DNA of 35,273 bases. It comes from Lachnospiraceae bacterium. GTDB lineage: Bacteria; Bacillota; Clostridia; Lachnospirales; Lachnospiraceae. A program made the position numbers and the translations under genes. Of this stretch, positions 24,370 to 33,470 are shown piece after piece. The DNA is taken from NCBI GenBank assembly GCA_030523345.1, contig JAUNIR010000017.1, positions 1-35,273 on the forward strand. The letters are read 5' to 3'. Within the stretch, counting starts at the first letter, position 1, and the number at the start of each line of letters is the position of its first letter. The notes below the pieces were generated by a model. It did no database searches and was not told the DNA's origin. It saw only the letters and a program-made list of their open reading frames with translations.

Positions 24370-25122
24370 ATGGAAGGATACGAAGAGTATTTTATAGAAG
24401 GCAGAAATGCTGTAATAGAAGCAATCAGAGCTGGAAAAGACATTGATAAGCTTTACGTGCTTGATGGATGTCAGGATGGCCCTATCGTAACAATTAAAAG
24501 AGAAGCAAAAAAGACAGATGCTTTGATTAAGTATGTTACTAAGGAACGTCTCGATCAGCTTAGTTCTACAGGGCATCATCAGGGAGTAATTGCGCAGGCA
24601 GCAGCATACAATTACGCAGAGGTTGATGATATTTTGCAGGTTGCGAAGGAAAGGGATGAAGATCCATTCATATTCTTACTTGATGGAATAGAAGATCCTC
24701 ATAATCTTGGGGCAATCATAAGAACAGCCAATATAGCTGGGGCACATGGAGTTATTATTCCAAAGAACAGAGCGGTAGGACTTACAGCAACAGTTAACAG
24801 AGCTTCTGCCGGAGCTCTTAGTTATACTAAGGTAGCAAAAGTTACTAATATTGGTAAGACAATTGATGAGCTTAAGAATAAGGGAATATGGTTTGTATGT
24901 GCCGATATGGATGGCGAGGTAATGTACAGACAAAACCTTACAGGCCCAATTGGTCTTGTTATTGGTAATGAAGGCGATGGAGTATCTCGACTCGTTAGGG
25001 AAAAATGTGATTATGTTACATCAATACCTATGAAAGGTGAGATTGAGTCACTTAATGCTTCTGTGGCTACAGGAATTCTTGCCTATGAAATAGTAAGACA
25101 GAGGATAAATAGTTCGAAATAG
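24370..25122 (+). CDS. rlmB: 23S rRNA 2'-O-methyltransferase RlmB (TrmH/SPOUT family)
   Basis: This 250-residue SAM-dependent enzyme has an N-terminal substrate-binding domain (Y-F-I-E-G-R-N-A-V-I-E-A-I). A SPOUT knot follows, with D-P-H-N-L-G-A-I-I-R-T-A, I-G-L-V-I-G-N-E-G-D-G-V and S-L-N-A-S-V-A. RlmB methylates the ribose of G2251 (E. coli numbering) in 23S rRNA. Distinguishing RlmB from other TrmH paralogues by eye is not certain, but placement directly after mini-III matches the standard Firmicute layout. Length is normal. Confidence 0.9.
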   Translation: MEGYEEYFIEGRNAVIEAIRAGKDIDKLYVLDGCQDGPIVTIKREAKKTDALIKYVTKERLDQLSSTGHHQGVIAQAAAYNYAEVDDILQVAKERDEDPFIFLLDGIEDPHNLGAIIRTANIAGAHGVIIPKNRAVGLTATVNRASAGALSYTKVAKVTNIGKTIDELKNKGIWFVCADMDGEVMYRQNLTGPIGLVIGNEGDGVSRLVREKCDYVTSIPMKGEIESLNASVATGILAYEIVRQRINSSK

Positions 25123-25126
25123 ATAT

Positions 25127-25693
25127 ATGAAAACAAAGCTAGCAATATTTGATCTTGATGGTACTCTTTTTGACACAAGAAAAGTTAATTATCAGGCCTA
25201 TAAATTAGCTCTTGATAAGTACAACGTGCCATTAGATTATGATGAGTTTGCATCTATGTTTAACGGAAGGCTTTATAAAACTTATATGCCTAAGCTTATG
25301 GGCGATATAGGAACCGATGAAAACATAGAGGATGCTCATAATTTGAAAATAAAAGAATATCCACGTTTTCTGAAGGATGCAGTTAAAAATGAATCGCTTT
25401 TTTCAATGATTGACTGTATGAAAAATGATTTTCATATTGCACTCGTGACAACAGGGGCAACAGAAAATGTGTATCAGATACTTGATTACTTTAATGTGCG
25501 CGACAAATTTGAATTAATACTTACACAAAATGATGTTGTAAACAAAAAGCCTGATCCCGAAGGTTTTTTGAAGGCAATGGATTACTTTAAAGTAGATGCA
25601 GATAACACAATTGTGTTTGAAGATTCGGATGTGGGTCTTGCAGCTGCTAAGGCTGCGGGCTGTGTTGCATACATTGTTAAGGGATATGCATAA
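25127..25693 (+). CDS. HAD-superfamily phosphatase
   Basis: The 188-residue protein has the complete set of HAD motifs: D-L-D-G-T with nucleophile Asp9 and acid Asp11, V-T-T-G (motif II), K-K-P-D-P (motif III lysine) and E-D-S-D-V-G (motif IV). A small helical cap follows motif I. It resembles phosphoglycolate phosphatase and beta-phosphoglucomutase relatives, but the substrate cannot be read from sequence. It begins 4 nt after rlmB without a strong ribosome site, so it may be translated by re-initiation. Confidence 0.88.
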   Translation: MKTKLAIFDLDGTLFDTRKVNYQAYKLALDKYNVPLDYDEFASMFNGRLYKTYMPKLMGDIGTDENIEDAHNLKIKEYPRFLKDAVKNESLFSMIDCMKNDFHIALVTTGATENVYQILDYFNVRDKFELILTQNDVVNKKPDPEGFLKAMDYFKVDADNTIVFEDSDVGLAAAKAAGCVAYIVKGYA

Positions 25694-25746
25694 ATTTAGC
25701 GAAAAGATTATGCCTAAATAATTAATGAGTTTATAAGGGGAAAATC

Positions 25747-26232
25747 ATGAAAATAGAATTCGATGTACAGATGACAACTTCAAAAATGTATGATTACATG
25801 CTTTACCATACATTCCGTTCATTCTCTGGAATTATGGGGGAAGTAGTGGGAATAATGCTTATTGCCTGCTTTTTTGCAGCTCACAAACCACTTTACCTCA
25901 TTGCCGGAATTGTTGTTGTTTTGTATTTGCCGGTAGCACTTTATATTAACGCTAAGAAGCAGGTTACGTTAAACCCTGTGTTTAAGACACCGCTTCATTA
26001 CGTACTAGACGATACTGGAATTACTGTAAGTTCAGGGGAAAATACAGATTCTCAGAAGTGGGAAGATATGCATAAAGCTGTTTCATCAGGGAAAAGCCTT
26101 ATTATTTATACTAATAAGATTAATGCATGTATTTTTCCTAAGGCTGACCTAGGAAATAAGCTCCCAGATGCAATCAAAATAATCAGTACACATATGGATC
26201 CAAAGCGTGTTGTAATAAGGACTATGTCATGA
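25747..26232 (+). CDS. YcxB-like membrane protein
   Basis: This 161-residue protein has two adjacent membrane helices (about 33-72) between a short N-terminal strand region and a C-terminal soluble domain. The C-terminal part (Y-V-L-D-D-T-G-I-T-V-S-S-G, then W-E-D-M-H-K-A-V, then I-F-P-K-A-D-L) has the pattern of the YcxB-like C-terminal domain, a PH-like fold of unknown function. Its stop overlaps the tsaE start (ATGA), suggesting coupled translation. Function unknown. Confidence 0.75.
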   Translation: MKIEFDVQMTTSKMYDYMLYHTFRSFSGIMGEVVGIMLIACFFAAHKPLYLIAGIVVVLYLPVALYINAKKQVTLNPVFKTPLHYVLDDTGITVSSGENTDSQKWEDMHKAVSSGKSLIIYTNKINACIFPKADLGNKLPDAIKIISTHMDPKRVVIRTMS

Positions 26233-26657
26233 TAGAAGTTTTTGAATCATTTTCAATGGAAGATACATTTGAATATGCAAAAAACCTCTCGAAAGACGTG
26301 GAACCTGGAACGGTGATTACCCTCACTGGTGATTTGGGAGTTGGAAAAACTGTTTTTACACAAGGATTCGCACAGGGCTTAGATATTGATGAGCCAGTCG
26401 ATAGCCCTACATTTACGATTATAAAAGTGTATGACGAGGGACGGATGCCATTTTATCATTTCGATGTATATAGAATTGGCGATGTGTCTGAGATGGATGA
26501 AATCGGATACGAAGATTACTTCTTCGGAGATGGAGTTTCTATTGTTGAGTGGGCAAATCTAATAGAAGAGATTATACCTGAAGATGCGATAAAAATCGCA
26601 ATAGAGAAAGACCTTGAAAAAGGACTTGATTATAGAAGGATTACTATAGAAAGATAA
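26229..26657 (+). CDS. tsaE: tRNA t6A37 biosynthesis ATPase TsaE
   Basis: TsaE is the small P-loop ATPase that resets the TsaB-TsaD complex during formation of threonylcarbamoyl-adenosine at position 37 of ANN-decoding tRNAs. The 142-residue product has Walker A G-D-L-G-V-G-K-T (34-41), switch-like S-P-T-F-T-I, H-F-D-V-Y-R-I and V-E-W-A-N, all diagnostic. It overlaps the preceding stop and lies upstream of tsaB. tsaD is also in this window, while TsaC, which makes the activated substrate, is not. Confidence 0.96.
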   Translation: MIEVFESFSMEDTFEYAKNLSKDVEPGTVITLTGDLGVGKTVFTQGFAQGLDIDEPVDSPTFTIIKVYDEGRMPFYHFDVYRIGDVSEMDEIGYEDYFFGDGVSIVEWANLIEEIIPEDAIKIAIEKDLEKGLDYRRITIER

Positions 26658-26677
26658 CAGTGTTATTTATAGCACTG
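26658..26677 (+). promoter_or_regulatory. Stem-loop between tsaE and tsaB
   Basis: CAGTG (26658-26662) pairs with CACTG (26673-26677), extended by a possible U-G pair, around an AT-rich loop. It starts directly after the tsaE stop codon. No U-run follows, so it is more likely an mRNA 3'-end stabiliser or processing site than a terminator. Confidence 0.35.
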
Positions 26678-26709
26678 ATGATTAAAAATAATAGATTTAA
26701 AACGCGAAA

Positions 26710-27417
26710 ATGAAGATATTGTCAATAGATTCTTCAGGACTTGTGGCAACAGTTGCAGTTCTTGAGGACGATGAATTAATAGCAGAATATACAGTTAACT
26801 ATAAAAAGACCCATTCAGAGACTTTGCTCCCGATGCTTGATGAAATAAAGTCTATGATTGACTTAGATATGAGTACGGTAGAAGCTATTGCAGTAGCTAA
26901 GGGACCGGGGTCATTTACGGGCTTAAGAATCGGTTCGGCGACCGTGAAGGGACTTGCGTATGCACTTAATATACCGGTTGTAGCAGTTCCTACAGTTGAT
27001 GCTATGAGCATGAATTTGTGGGGAAGCGATAAGCTTATATGCCCAATTATGGATGCAAGAAGGAATCAGGTATATACGGGGCTTTATGAGTTCGAAGATG
27101 GAAATTATAAAGTCGTGATGGAACAGGACGCTCTAGCTGTAGAAGATTTATGTGAAAAGCTTAATGAAATTGGCCGTGAAGTAATACTTCTAGGGGATGG
27201 AGTTCCTGTATACAGAGGTCAGATTGATTCATTATTAAAGGTTAAGCATTCGTATGCACCAGCTAATTTGAACAGGCAAAAGGCTTCATCGCTTGGAGTG
27301 CTTGCCTACAAATATATAAAAGAAGGAAAACTCGAAACGGCAGAAGAACATAAACCTGAATATTTAAGACTTTCTCAGGCGGAAAGAGAAAAGCTTGAAA
27401 AGGACGGAAAGGCCTGA
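26710..27417 (+). CDS. tsaB: tRNA t6A37 biosynthesis protein TsaB
   Basis: TsaB is an ASKHA-fold protein that dimerises with TsaD as a scaffold for t6A synthesis. The 235-residue product has the N-terminal L-S-I-D-S-S, H-S-E-T-L-L-P-M and the hallmark G-P-G-S-F-T-G-L-R-I-G. The metal-binding histidines of TsaD (H-x-x-x-H) are absent, as expected of TsaB. It is followed after 19 nt by rimI, the common tsaB-rimI pair. Confidence 0.95.
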   Translation: MKILSIDSSGLVATVAVLEDDELIAEYTVNYKKTHSETLLPMLDEIKSMIDLDMSTVEAIAVAKGPGSFTGLRIGSATVKGLAYALNIPVVAVPTVDAMSMNLWGSDKLICPIMDARRNQVYTGLYEFEDGNYKVVMEQDALAVEDLCEKLNEIGREVILLGDGVPVYRGQIDSLLKVKHSYAPANLNRQKASSLGVLAYKYIKEGKLETAEEHKPEYLRLSQAEREKLEKDGKA

Positions 27418-27436
27418 TTTAAGCGGGGTGTAGGTT

Positions 27437-27889
27437 ATGAGCGAACTGATAATCCGTGAGATGACAGAAAGTGACATCGAAAAGGTATCGTTAATTGAGG
27501 AAGAATGCTTTTCAATGCCATGGAAACCAGATGATTTCAGGGAAATGATTAAAAGAGATAACATGACATATGTTGTTGCTTTGGTAGATGGTGAAATCAT
27601 TGGAGGGGCAGGGCTTAGATGCATTGTCGGTGACGGAGAGATAACCAATGTTGCTATCAGTAAGGCATACAGGGGCAACGGATATTCGAAGCCAATGCTT
27701 TCAGAACTTCTTTTACTTGGGAAAAAATTAGGATGCAGCGCTTATACATTAGAAGTTAGAGTTTCTAATGAGCCTGCAATAAGACTTTATAAATCACTTG
27801 GGTTTAACGAGGCGGGAATAAGACCAAATTTCTACGAGAAACCTAAGGAAGATGCGTTGATTATGTGGAATACATCGTACTCTGATTAG
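27437..27889 (+). CDS. rimI: RimI-type N-terminal acetyltransferase (GNAT)
   Basis: This 150-residue GNAT enzyme transfers acetyl from acetyl-CoA, in E. coli to the N-terminal Ala of ribosomal protein bS18. The acetyl-CoA loop appears as Y-R-G-N-G-Y (usual R/Q-x-x-G-x-G/A), and the terminal half has E-V-R-V-S-N-E-P-A-I-R-L-Y and G-F-N-E-A-G-I-R, typical of RimI. Position between tsaB and tsaD, with rnz and one small gene intervening, supports the assignment. The actual substrate in this organism is inferred. Confidence 0.9.
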   Translation: MSELIIREMTESDIEKVSLIEEECFSMPWKPDDFREMIKRDNMTYVVALVDGEIIGGAGLRCIVGDGEITNVAISKAYRGNGYSKPMLSELLLLGKKLGCSAYTLEVRVSNEPAIRLYKSLGFNEAGIRPNFYEKPKEDALIMWNTSYSD

Positions 27890-27901
27890 GTACAGTGAAC
27901 G

Positions 27902-27925
27902 CAATTCAACCGAAACGTTGATTTG
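27902..27925 (+). promoter_or_regulatory. Imperfect stem-loop between rimI and rnz
   Basis: CAATTCAAC (27902-27910) pairs with GTTGATTTG (27917-27925) with one mismatch around the loop CGAAAC. No U-run follows, so termination is unlikely. It lies 14 nt upstream of the rnz start and could affect its translation. Confidence 0.3.
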
Positions 27926-27939
27926 ATTGGATAATTTAC

Positions 27940-28851
27940 ATGTTAGATGTTTGTTTATTAGGAACAGGTGGTATGATGCCACTTTCATATAGATGGCTTA
28001 CGTCGCTTATGATGAGATACAATGGCAGCAGTATTTTGATTGACTGTGGTGAAGGTACTCAGATAGCGATGGCGAAGAAGGGATGGAGCCCAAAGCCTAT
28101 AGATATTATTTGCTTTACTCATTATCATGCAGATCATATTAGTGGTATTGTTGGAATGCTTCTTTGCATGGGTAATGCAGATAGAACCGAACCAGTTACG
28201 ATGATTGGTCCAAGAGGGCTTGAGAGAGTTATTAATTCGCTTAGAATAATAGCTCCGGAGTTACCTTTTGAACTTAATTTTATAGAAATTACAGAGCCTG
28301 AGCAGGTGTTTGATTTTGGTGAGTTCAGAATTAAAGCCTTCAGGGCAAACCATAACATCGTTTGTTATGGATATAGCATGGAAATTGACAGGGCAGGCAA
28401 ATTTGATGTGGAAAGAGCAAAGGCTCTTAATATTCCTGTTAATTATTGGGGGCGACTCCAAAACGGTGAGGAAATAGAATACGAGGGAAAGCTTCTAACA
28501 CCTGATATGGTTTTAGGACCAGATAGAAAGGGCATAAAGCTTACTTATTGTACGGACTCACGACCAACAGATATGATAGTAAAAAATGCAGAAGGATCTG
28601 ACCTCTTTGTGTGTGAGGGCATGTACGGGGAACCGGGCATGGAGAAGAAGGCTAGAGAACACAAACACATGACGTTCTATGAAGCCGCAGATATGGCTAA
28701 AAGAGCAAATGTAAAGGAACTCTGGTTAACTCATTATAGCCCAAGCCTTAATTATCCTAAGGATTATGAAAAGGCAGCTCAGGAAATTTTCCCATGTACA
28801 TACACATGTAAGGATGGAAAATCAAAGGACTTGAATTTTGAAGAGGAATAG
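27940..28851 (+). CDS. rnz: Ribonuclease Z (tRNA 3' endonuclease)
   Basis: RNase Z is a metallo-beta-lactamase-fold enzyme that removes 3' trailers from tRNA precursors, chiefly those lacking an encoded CCA. The 303-residue product shows G-E-G-T-Q, the zinc motif T-H-Y-H-A-D-H (His61, His63, Asp65, His66), Y-C-T-D-S-R-P, H-M-T-F-Y-E-A and L-T-H-Y-S, all in family order. Length is normal for the bacterial form. It lies inside the tsaB/rimI/tsaD group, which extends the tRNA-maturation theme. Its end overlaps the next gene by 14 nt. Confidence 0.92.
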   Translation: MLDVCLLGTGGMMPLSYRWLTSLMMRYNGSSILIDCGEGTQIAMAKKGWSPKPIDIICFTHYHADHISGIVGMLLCMGNADRTEPVTMIGPRGLERVINSLRIIAPELPFELNFIEITEPEQVFDFGEFRIKAFRANHNIVCYGYSMEIDRAGKFDVERAKALNIPVNYWGRLQNGEEIEYEGKLLTPDMVLGPDRKGIKLTYCTDSRPTDMIVKNAEGSDLFVCEGMYGEPGMEKKAREHKHMTFYEAADMAKRANVKELWLTHYSPSLNYPKDYEKAAQEIFPCTYTCKDGKSKDLNFEEE

Positions 28852-29440
28852 TTCTAAGGGGAACAATTCAATAAAGGGTGCAATTGTCATAATAGTTCTA
28901 GCGCTTTCAGTGCTGGCTTATTTCTACGTGATAAATAACCGCATGAAGCGTGTGGAAAAAGACGTGGAATCAATAAGTGCGGTTCAAGAACTTCTCATTA
29001 GAAATCTTGATACAAATTATCCGGCCACCCCTAAAGAGGTAGTGAAGCTCTACAGTGAAATTACAAGATGCTTCTACGCAGAGGAATATACAGAAGAAGA
29101 TCTTATAAGGATGGCGGAGATGTCGAGAAAGCTTTTTGACGATGAGCTTGTGGCAAATCAGGATGATGAGTCGTATATTAGAGCGCTAAAGGGTGAAATT
29201 GCAACGTACAGGCAGCAGAATAGGGTGATTACAAGCTATTCTGTATCTTCGAGTGCGGATGTTGAATATTATAATTTCAGAGGTGGCGAGTGGGCCCAGC
29301 TTATCGCCATGTATTCTATAAAAACAGCGGGAAAAGTCGAGCCTTCCAAGGAACGATATCTTCTTAGAAAAGATGATGCAGGTCACTGGAAAATATTTGG
29401 TTTTAGAATGGAGCAACTTGGAGCAGGTACGACGGAGTAG
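28838..29440 (+). CDS. Small single-pass membrane protein, probably DUF6715-like
   Basis: The 200-residue product starts at TTG inside the end of rnz, with AAGGA about 8 nt upstream. It has one N-terminal membrane helix (about 13-32), a short coiled region, then a soluble domain outside the membrane, starting N-Y-P-A-T-P-K-E-V-V-K-L-Y-S and ending W-K-I-F-G-F-R-M. This resembles an uncharacterised family I associate with Lachnospiraceae (DUF6715). The alpha/beta layout with a closing beta-strand could be NTF2-like, but that is a guess. It ends 6 nt before tsaD, so it is probably co-transcribed with it. Function unknown. Confidence 0.7.
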   Translation: MKRNSSKGNNSIKGAIVIIVLALSVLAYFYVINNRMKRVEKDVESISAVQELLIRNLDTNYPATPKEVVKLYSEITRCFYAEEYTEEDLIRMAEMSRKLFDDELVANQDDESYIRALKGEIATYRQQNRVITSYSVSSSADVEYYNFRGGEWAQLIAMYSIKTAGKVEPSKERYLLRKDDAGHWKIFGFRMEQLGAGTTE

Positions 29441-29446
29441 TATTTT

Positions 29447-30466
29447 ATGGATGATATATGTATTTTAGCAATTGAAAGTTCCTGCGATGAAACAGCAGCT
29501 GCGATTGTGAAAAATGGTCGTGAGGTGCTTTCAAATGTAATTTATTCACAAATTGATCTCCATACAGTTTATGGTGGAGTTGTACCTGAAATTGCTTCTC
29601 GTAAGCATATAGAAAAAATAAATCAGGTAGTTGATAAAGCCCTCAAAGATGCAGGGCTTACTTTTAATGATATAGATGGAATTGCGGTAACATATGGTCC
29701 AGGACTTGTGGGAGCTCTTTTGGTTGGCGTTTCTTTTGCAAAATCATTAAGCTTTGCAACAGATATTCCTTTGATAGGGGTCCACCACATTGAGGGACAC
29801 ATCTGTGCTAATTATATAGAGAACAAAGATTTAAAGCCTCCATTTATGGCACTCGTAGTCTCTGGAGGGCATACTCATCTTGTAAAAGTTAAGGATTATG
29901 GCGAGTATGAAATACTTGGCCGTACAAGAGATGATGCGGCAGGAGAAGCCTTTGATAAAGTTGCAAGAGCAATTGGTCTTGGGTATCCTGGAGGACCTAA
30001 AGTAGATAAAGTATCGAAAGAAGGTAATCCTGAAGCAATTGTTTTTCCAAAAGCTAAAGTTAACGACAGTATATATGATTTCAGCTTTTCAGGGCTTAAG
30101 TCAGCAGTGCTAAATTACCTGAATCAGGCTGAGATGAAAGGTGAAACAATAGTAGTCGCAGATGTGGCAGCTTCATTCCAGAAAGCAGTTGTGGATGTGC
30201 TAGTAGATCATACAGTGGCAGCAGCTAAGGAGTATGGATTTAAGGAAGTGGCGCTAGCAGGTGGAGTTGCATCTAACTCTGGACTCAGGGAGGCTATGGA
30301 AGAGGCTTGTTCTAAGAATGGAGTTACGTTATATAGACCTTCACCGATTTTTTGTACAGATAATGCAGCTATGATAGGTGTAGCTGGTTACTATGAATAT
30401 ATAAAGGGAAATAGAAGCGATTATCATCTTAATGCAGTTCCAAACTTGAAGCTTGGAGATAGATAG
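29447..30466 (+). CDS. tsaD: tRNA t6A37 threonylcarbamoyltransferase TsaD
   Basis: TsaD is the catalytic subunit that transfers threonylcarbamoyl to A37 of tRNA. The 339-residue product has the N-terminal [21 protein letters not shown], metal-binding H-I-E-G-H (His114, His118), V-S-G-G-H-T-H and a late G-G-V-A-S-N, plus D-N-A-A-M-I near the end. All diagnostic residues are intact and the length is standard. It is separated from tsaB-rimI by rnz and the DUF6715-like gene. Confidence 0.97.
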   Translation: MDDICILAIESSCDETAAAIVKNGREVLSNVIYSQIDLHTVYGGVVPEIASRKHIEKINQVVDKALKDAGLTFNDIDGIAVTYGPGLVGALLVGVSFAKSLSFATDIPLIGVHHIEGHICANYIENKDLKPPFMALVVSGGHTHLVKVKDYGEYEILGRTRDDAAGEAFDKVARAIGLGYPGGPKVDKVSKEGNPEAIVFPKAKVNDSIYDFSFSGLKSAVLNYLNQAEMKGETIVVADVAASFQKAVVDVLVDHTVAAAKEYGFKEVALAGGVASNSGLREAMEEACSKNGVTLYRPSPIFCTDNAAMIGVAGYYEYIKGNRSDYHLNAVPNLKLGDR

Positions 30467-30482
30467 AGGGATACCAGGTGTA

Positions 30483-31211
30483 ATGGGAAAAAGAACAGCA
30501 ATTGTACTTTCCGCGGGAAGTGGAAAGCGAATGAATTCAGATACTAAGAAACAGTACCTGTTAATAAAGGACAAACCAATAATATACTACTCACTGAACA
30601 CATTTCAGCAGAGTAGTATTATTGATGAAATAATTCTTGTGGCATCGGCAGATGATATGGATTATGTCCGTAGTGAAATAGTTGCAAAATATGGATTTAC
30701 TAAGGTGTCGAATATAGTTGTCGGGGGCAAGGAAAGATACAATTCTGTCTACAACGGTCTTAAGTGCTGTAATGATTCTGAATATGTATTTATACATGAT
30801 GGGGCAAGGCCTTTTATTACAGAGGAAATACTTGTTCGCGCTATGAAGGTGTTAAGCGAATGCGGAAGTGCCGTTGTGGGAATGCCGGTAAAGGATACAA
30901 TCAAGATTGTTAATGATGACCTAGAAGTAACGGATACTCCAAATAGAAAAACGGTATGGCAGGTACAGACCCCACAGTGTTTTAAGGCGAACATTGCCAT
31001 AAGTGCATATGAAAAACTGATTTTGGAAGAAAACAGTGGGGAACTAAAAAATAGAGGAATTCAGGTTACTGATGATGCAATGGTAGTGGAGACTTTTTAT
31101 GAGTCAGATGGTGGAAAGTTCAAAGGCGTAAGACTTGTAGAAGGCTCATATGAAAATATAAAAATAACAACACCGGAAGATTTGAAGATTGCAGAGGTGT
31201 TTTTTCAGTAG
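30483..31211 (+). CDS. ispD: 2-C-methyl-D-erythritol 4-phosphate cytidylyltransferase IspD
   Basis: IspD couples CTP to methylerythritol phosphate in the MEP pathway, two steps before IspF. From ATG 30483 the protein is 242 residues. It shows L-S-A-G-S-G-K-R-M at the nucleotide site, H-D-G-A-R-P-F, V-K-D-T-I-K and Q-T-P-Q-C-F. A TTG at 30453 is in frame but would add 10 unconserved residues overlapping tsaD. GAGGG at 30466-30470 and AGGTG at 30476-30480 flank ideal spacing, so initiation may be moderate. ispF lies about 8 kb upstream rather than adjacent. Confidence 0.94.
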   Translation: MGKRTAIVLSAGSGKRMNSDTKKQYLLIKDKPIIYYSLNTFQQSSIIDEIILVASADDMDYVRSEIVAKYGFTKVSNIVVGGKERYNSVYNGLKCCNDSEYVFIHDGARPFITEEILVRAMKVLSECGSAVVGMPVKDTIKIVNDDLEVTDTPNRKTVWQVQTPQCFKANIAISAYEKLILEENSGELKNRGIQVTDDAMVVETFYESDGGKFKGVRLVEGSYENIKITTPEDLKIAEVFFQ

Positions 31212-31229
31212 AAGCAAGGGGAGGTATAA

Positions 31230-33470
31230 ATGAAAAGAAGAGTTATTGCAGTTGTTTTGTGTTTATCTATGGTATTGGGACTTATTTCTGGATGCGGAAA
31301 GAAAAATACTAAAGATGAGACAGTAACTAAAGAAAAACAGGAGACAAAAACAGAAACCGAAACATCAGATATGGAGGAGTCTGCATTTGTGGAACCTTCT
31401 ATAGAGAATGTTGAATCCCTTGAAAGACCATCTATTGGATCAAATATTGAAAATAGCTTGTACGAGGAAAATATCGTTCCTTCTGTGCCAGAATATTCTG
31501 TTGACATCTCATTTTCTAACGTAATAAATGCTGAAGATTGCGTATTAGGTGAGTATGTCGCAGATGCGTATAGGGAGAAACTTGCGAAAAATCTGTTTGT
31601 TGTAGGTGAAAGTAGTGGATTTGAATTCTGGGAGCAATATGAATTTAATGCATACTCACAGACTCCAAATTTTGTTACTGTTGATTCTCTTATGCATACA
31701 TATCATTTGTATTTTGCACATCTATTAAAAACCATCGAAAAGGCATCGTTATCGGATGCTGTAAAAACAATTAGTAGTACTATGTTCAACAAGAGTATGG
31801 AACAGTATGATGAGTTCAAGGGAACAGAGTGGGAAGAGGCAGCAGTTAGAAATGTTGCTTACTTTGCCGTGGCATGTGAACTCAGTGGCGTGGATATTTC
31901 GGTTCCAGACTTTGCTATAGACACTGTAAATAGTGAGCTAGATCATATAATGAGTGCAAATGGAATTGAGCTTTCTAACATAATTCCGGACACAATGGAG
32001 GACTACAGTCAATACAAGCCTAGAGGATATTATGAAGGCGATGAGCAGCTCGAGAAGTATTTCCGTACTATGATGTGGTATGGTCGTATTACATTTATTG
32101 CCGGCAATGATAGCGCTACACGTTCAGCAGTGCTTATGAGTATTGCGCTTAAAGAGAGTGCGATTTCTGAGTGGGAATCAGTCTACGCAGTTACATCGTT
32201 TTTTGCAGGGGCATCTGATGATTTGGGATATTGTGAATATATGCCTGTAATAGAAGCTGCGTATGGTGGAAAGCTTGATAAAGATTCACTTGTAGGTAAC
32301 GAATCAGCGTGGGGAATTTTAGAAGAAAAAATAAGTGAAATGGATCCACCTAGGATTCAGTCAATTCCTGTATACGAAGACGAGGAAAATGTTATACCTG
32401 GTTTCAGATTGATGGGACAGCGTTTTACCATTGACGGTAATATCATGCAAAACCTTATATATCGCGCAGTTGATGAGAATGCAGAAGGTAATAAAAGAAT
32501 GTTACCAATGGTTCTTGATGTTCCTGCAGCTCTTGGGTCAGATGTTGCCAAAGAGATTGCACTTGAAAATGGTGCAAAAGAATACCCGGATTATGAGACA
32601 AATCTTAATAGATTACGGGAAGATATAAATTCTTCATCAGACAGCTTGTGGAACGCTAGTCTGTATTCTGGATGGATAAACACTTTAAGACCACTTTTAG
32701 TAGAAAAGGGCGATGGATACCCTTCATTTATGAAGAATAGTGAGTGGACTAAGAAAACACTTGAAACATTTGCCGGAAGCTTTGCTGAGCTTAAGCACGA
32801 TACGGTTCTTTATTCGAAGCAGCCTATGGCAGAAATGGGTGGTGGAGATTTGGACCCAGTTGATGATAGAGGGTATGTTGAGCCAGAACCTCTTGTATAC
32901 GCCAGATTTTCAAATCTTGCAAAAACTACTTCTGAGGGACTTAAAAAATTCGGAATGCTTAGTTCTGATGATGAGAAGAATTTAGGACTTCTTGTGGAAT
33001 TATCTGACAAGCTTTTAGTTATTGCTCAGAAGGAACTTAAAAATGAACTTCCAAGTGATGAAGAATTTGAATTAATCAGAAACTACGGAGGTAACATTGA
33101 GCATTTCTGGTATGATGCAATGAAAGACGATGCGGGTAAAGATTCATTTACAAGTGAAGAATTCCCTGCAGCTATTATTGTTGATGTTGCAACAGATCCC
33201 AATGGTTTAGTTCTTGAGGCAGGAACAGGAAGTCCAAGAACAATAGCTGTAGTTGTACCTGTTGATGGAATATTACGAATTGCCATGGGAAGCGTATATG
33301 ATTATTACGAATTTGAGTGGCCTTTATCAAATAGACTCACAGACAATGAATGGCGAAGAATGGTTGGTGCAGAAAGCGGATTAGGGTTCTTGTATGAGAA
33401 GGATGACTCTATCGTAAACCCTGATTGGACTACTAGCTATAGGGAAGAGAAATGGCATTGGGAGTGGTAA
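31230..33470 (+). CDS. DUF3160 surface lipoprotein
   Basis: The 746-residue product begins with a lipoprotein signal peptide (lipobox L-I-S-G-C, Cys22), then a Thr/Glu/Lys-rich spacer (about 25-90), then a large, mostly helical domain. The segment V-D-S-L-M-H-T-Y-H-L-Y-F-A-H-L-L is typical of DUF3160, a family of secreted proteins of unknown function. It should be anchored to the outer face of the cytoplasmic membrane. A strong AAGGGGAGGT ribosome site precedes the ATG. It overlaps the CapA-like gene by 19 nt, so the two are translationally linked. Confidence 0.82.
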   Translation: MKRRVIAVVLCLSMVLGLISGCGKKNTKDETVTKEKQETKTETETSDMEESAFVEPSIENVESLERPSIGSNIENSLYEENIVPSVPEYSVDISFSNVINAEDCVLGEYVADAYREKLAKNLFVVGESSGFEFWEQYEFNAYSQTPNFVTVDSLMHTYHLYFAHLLKTIEKASLSDAVKTISSTMFNKSMEQYDEFKGTEWEEAAVRNVAYFAVACELSGVDISVPDFAIDTVNSELDHIMSANGIELSNIIPDTMEDYSQYKPRGYYEGDEQLEKYFRTMMWYGRITFIAGNDSATRSAVLMSIALKESAISEWESVYAVTSFFAGASDDLGYCEYMPVIEAAYGGKLDKDSLVGNESAWGILEEKISEMDPPRIQSIPVYEDEENVIPGFRLMGQRFTIDGNIMQNLIYRAVDENAEGNKRMLPMVLDVPAALGSDVAKEIALENGAKEYPDYETNLNRLREDINSSSDSLWNASLYSGWINTLRPLLVEKGDGYPSFMKNSEWTKKTLETFAGSFAELKHDTVLYSKQPMAEMGGGDLDPVDDRGYVEPEPLVYARFSNLAKTTSEGLKKFGMLSSDDEKNLGLLVELSDKLLVIAQKELKNELPSDEEFELIRNYGGNIEHFWYDAMKDDAGKDSFTSEEFPAAIIVDVATDPNGLVLEAGTGSPRTIAVVVPVDGILRIAMGSVYDYYEFEWPLSNRLTDNEWRRMVGAESGLGFLYEKDDSIVNPDWTTSYREEKWHWEW

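Noticed and set aside
26658-26677. Intrinsic terminator between tsaE and tsaB
   Set aside because: The stem is short (5 bp) and not followed by a U-run.
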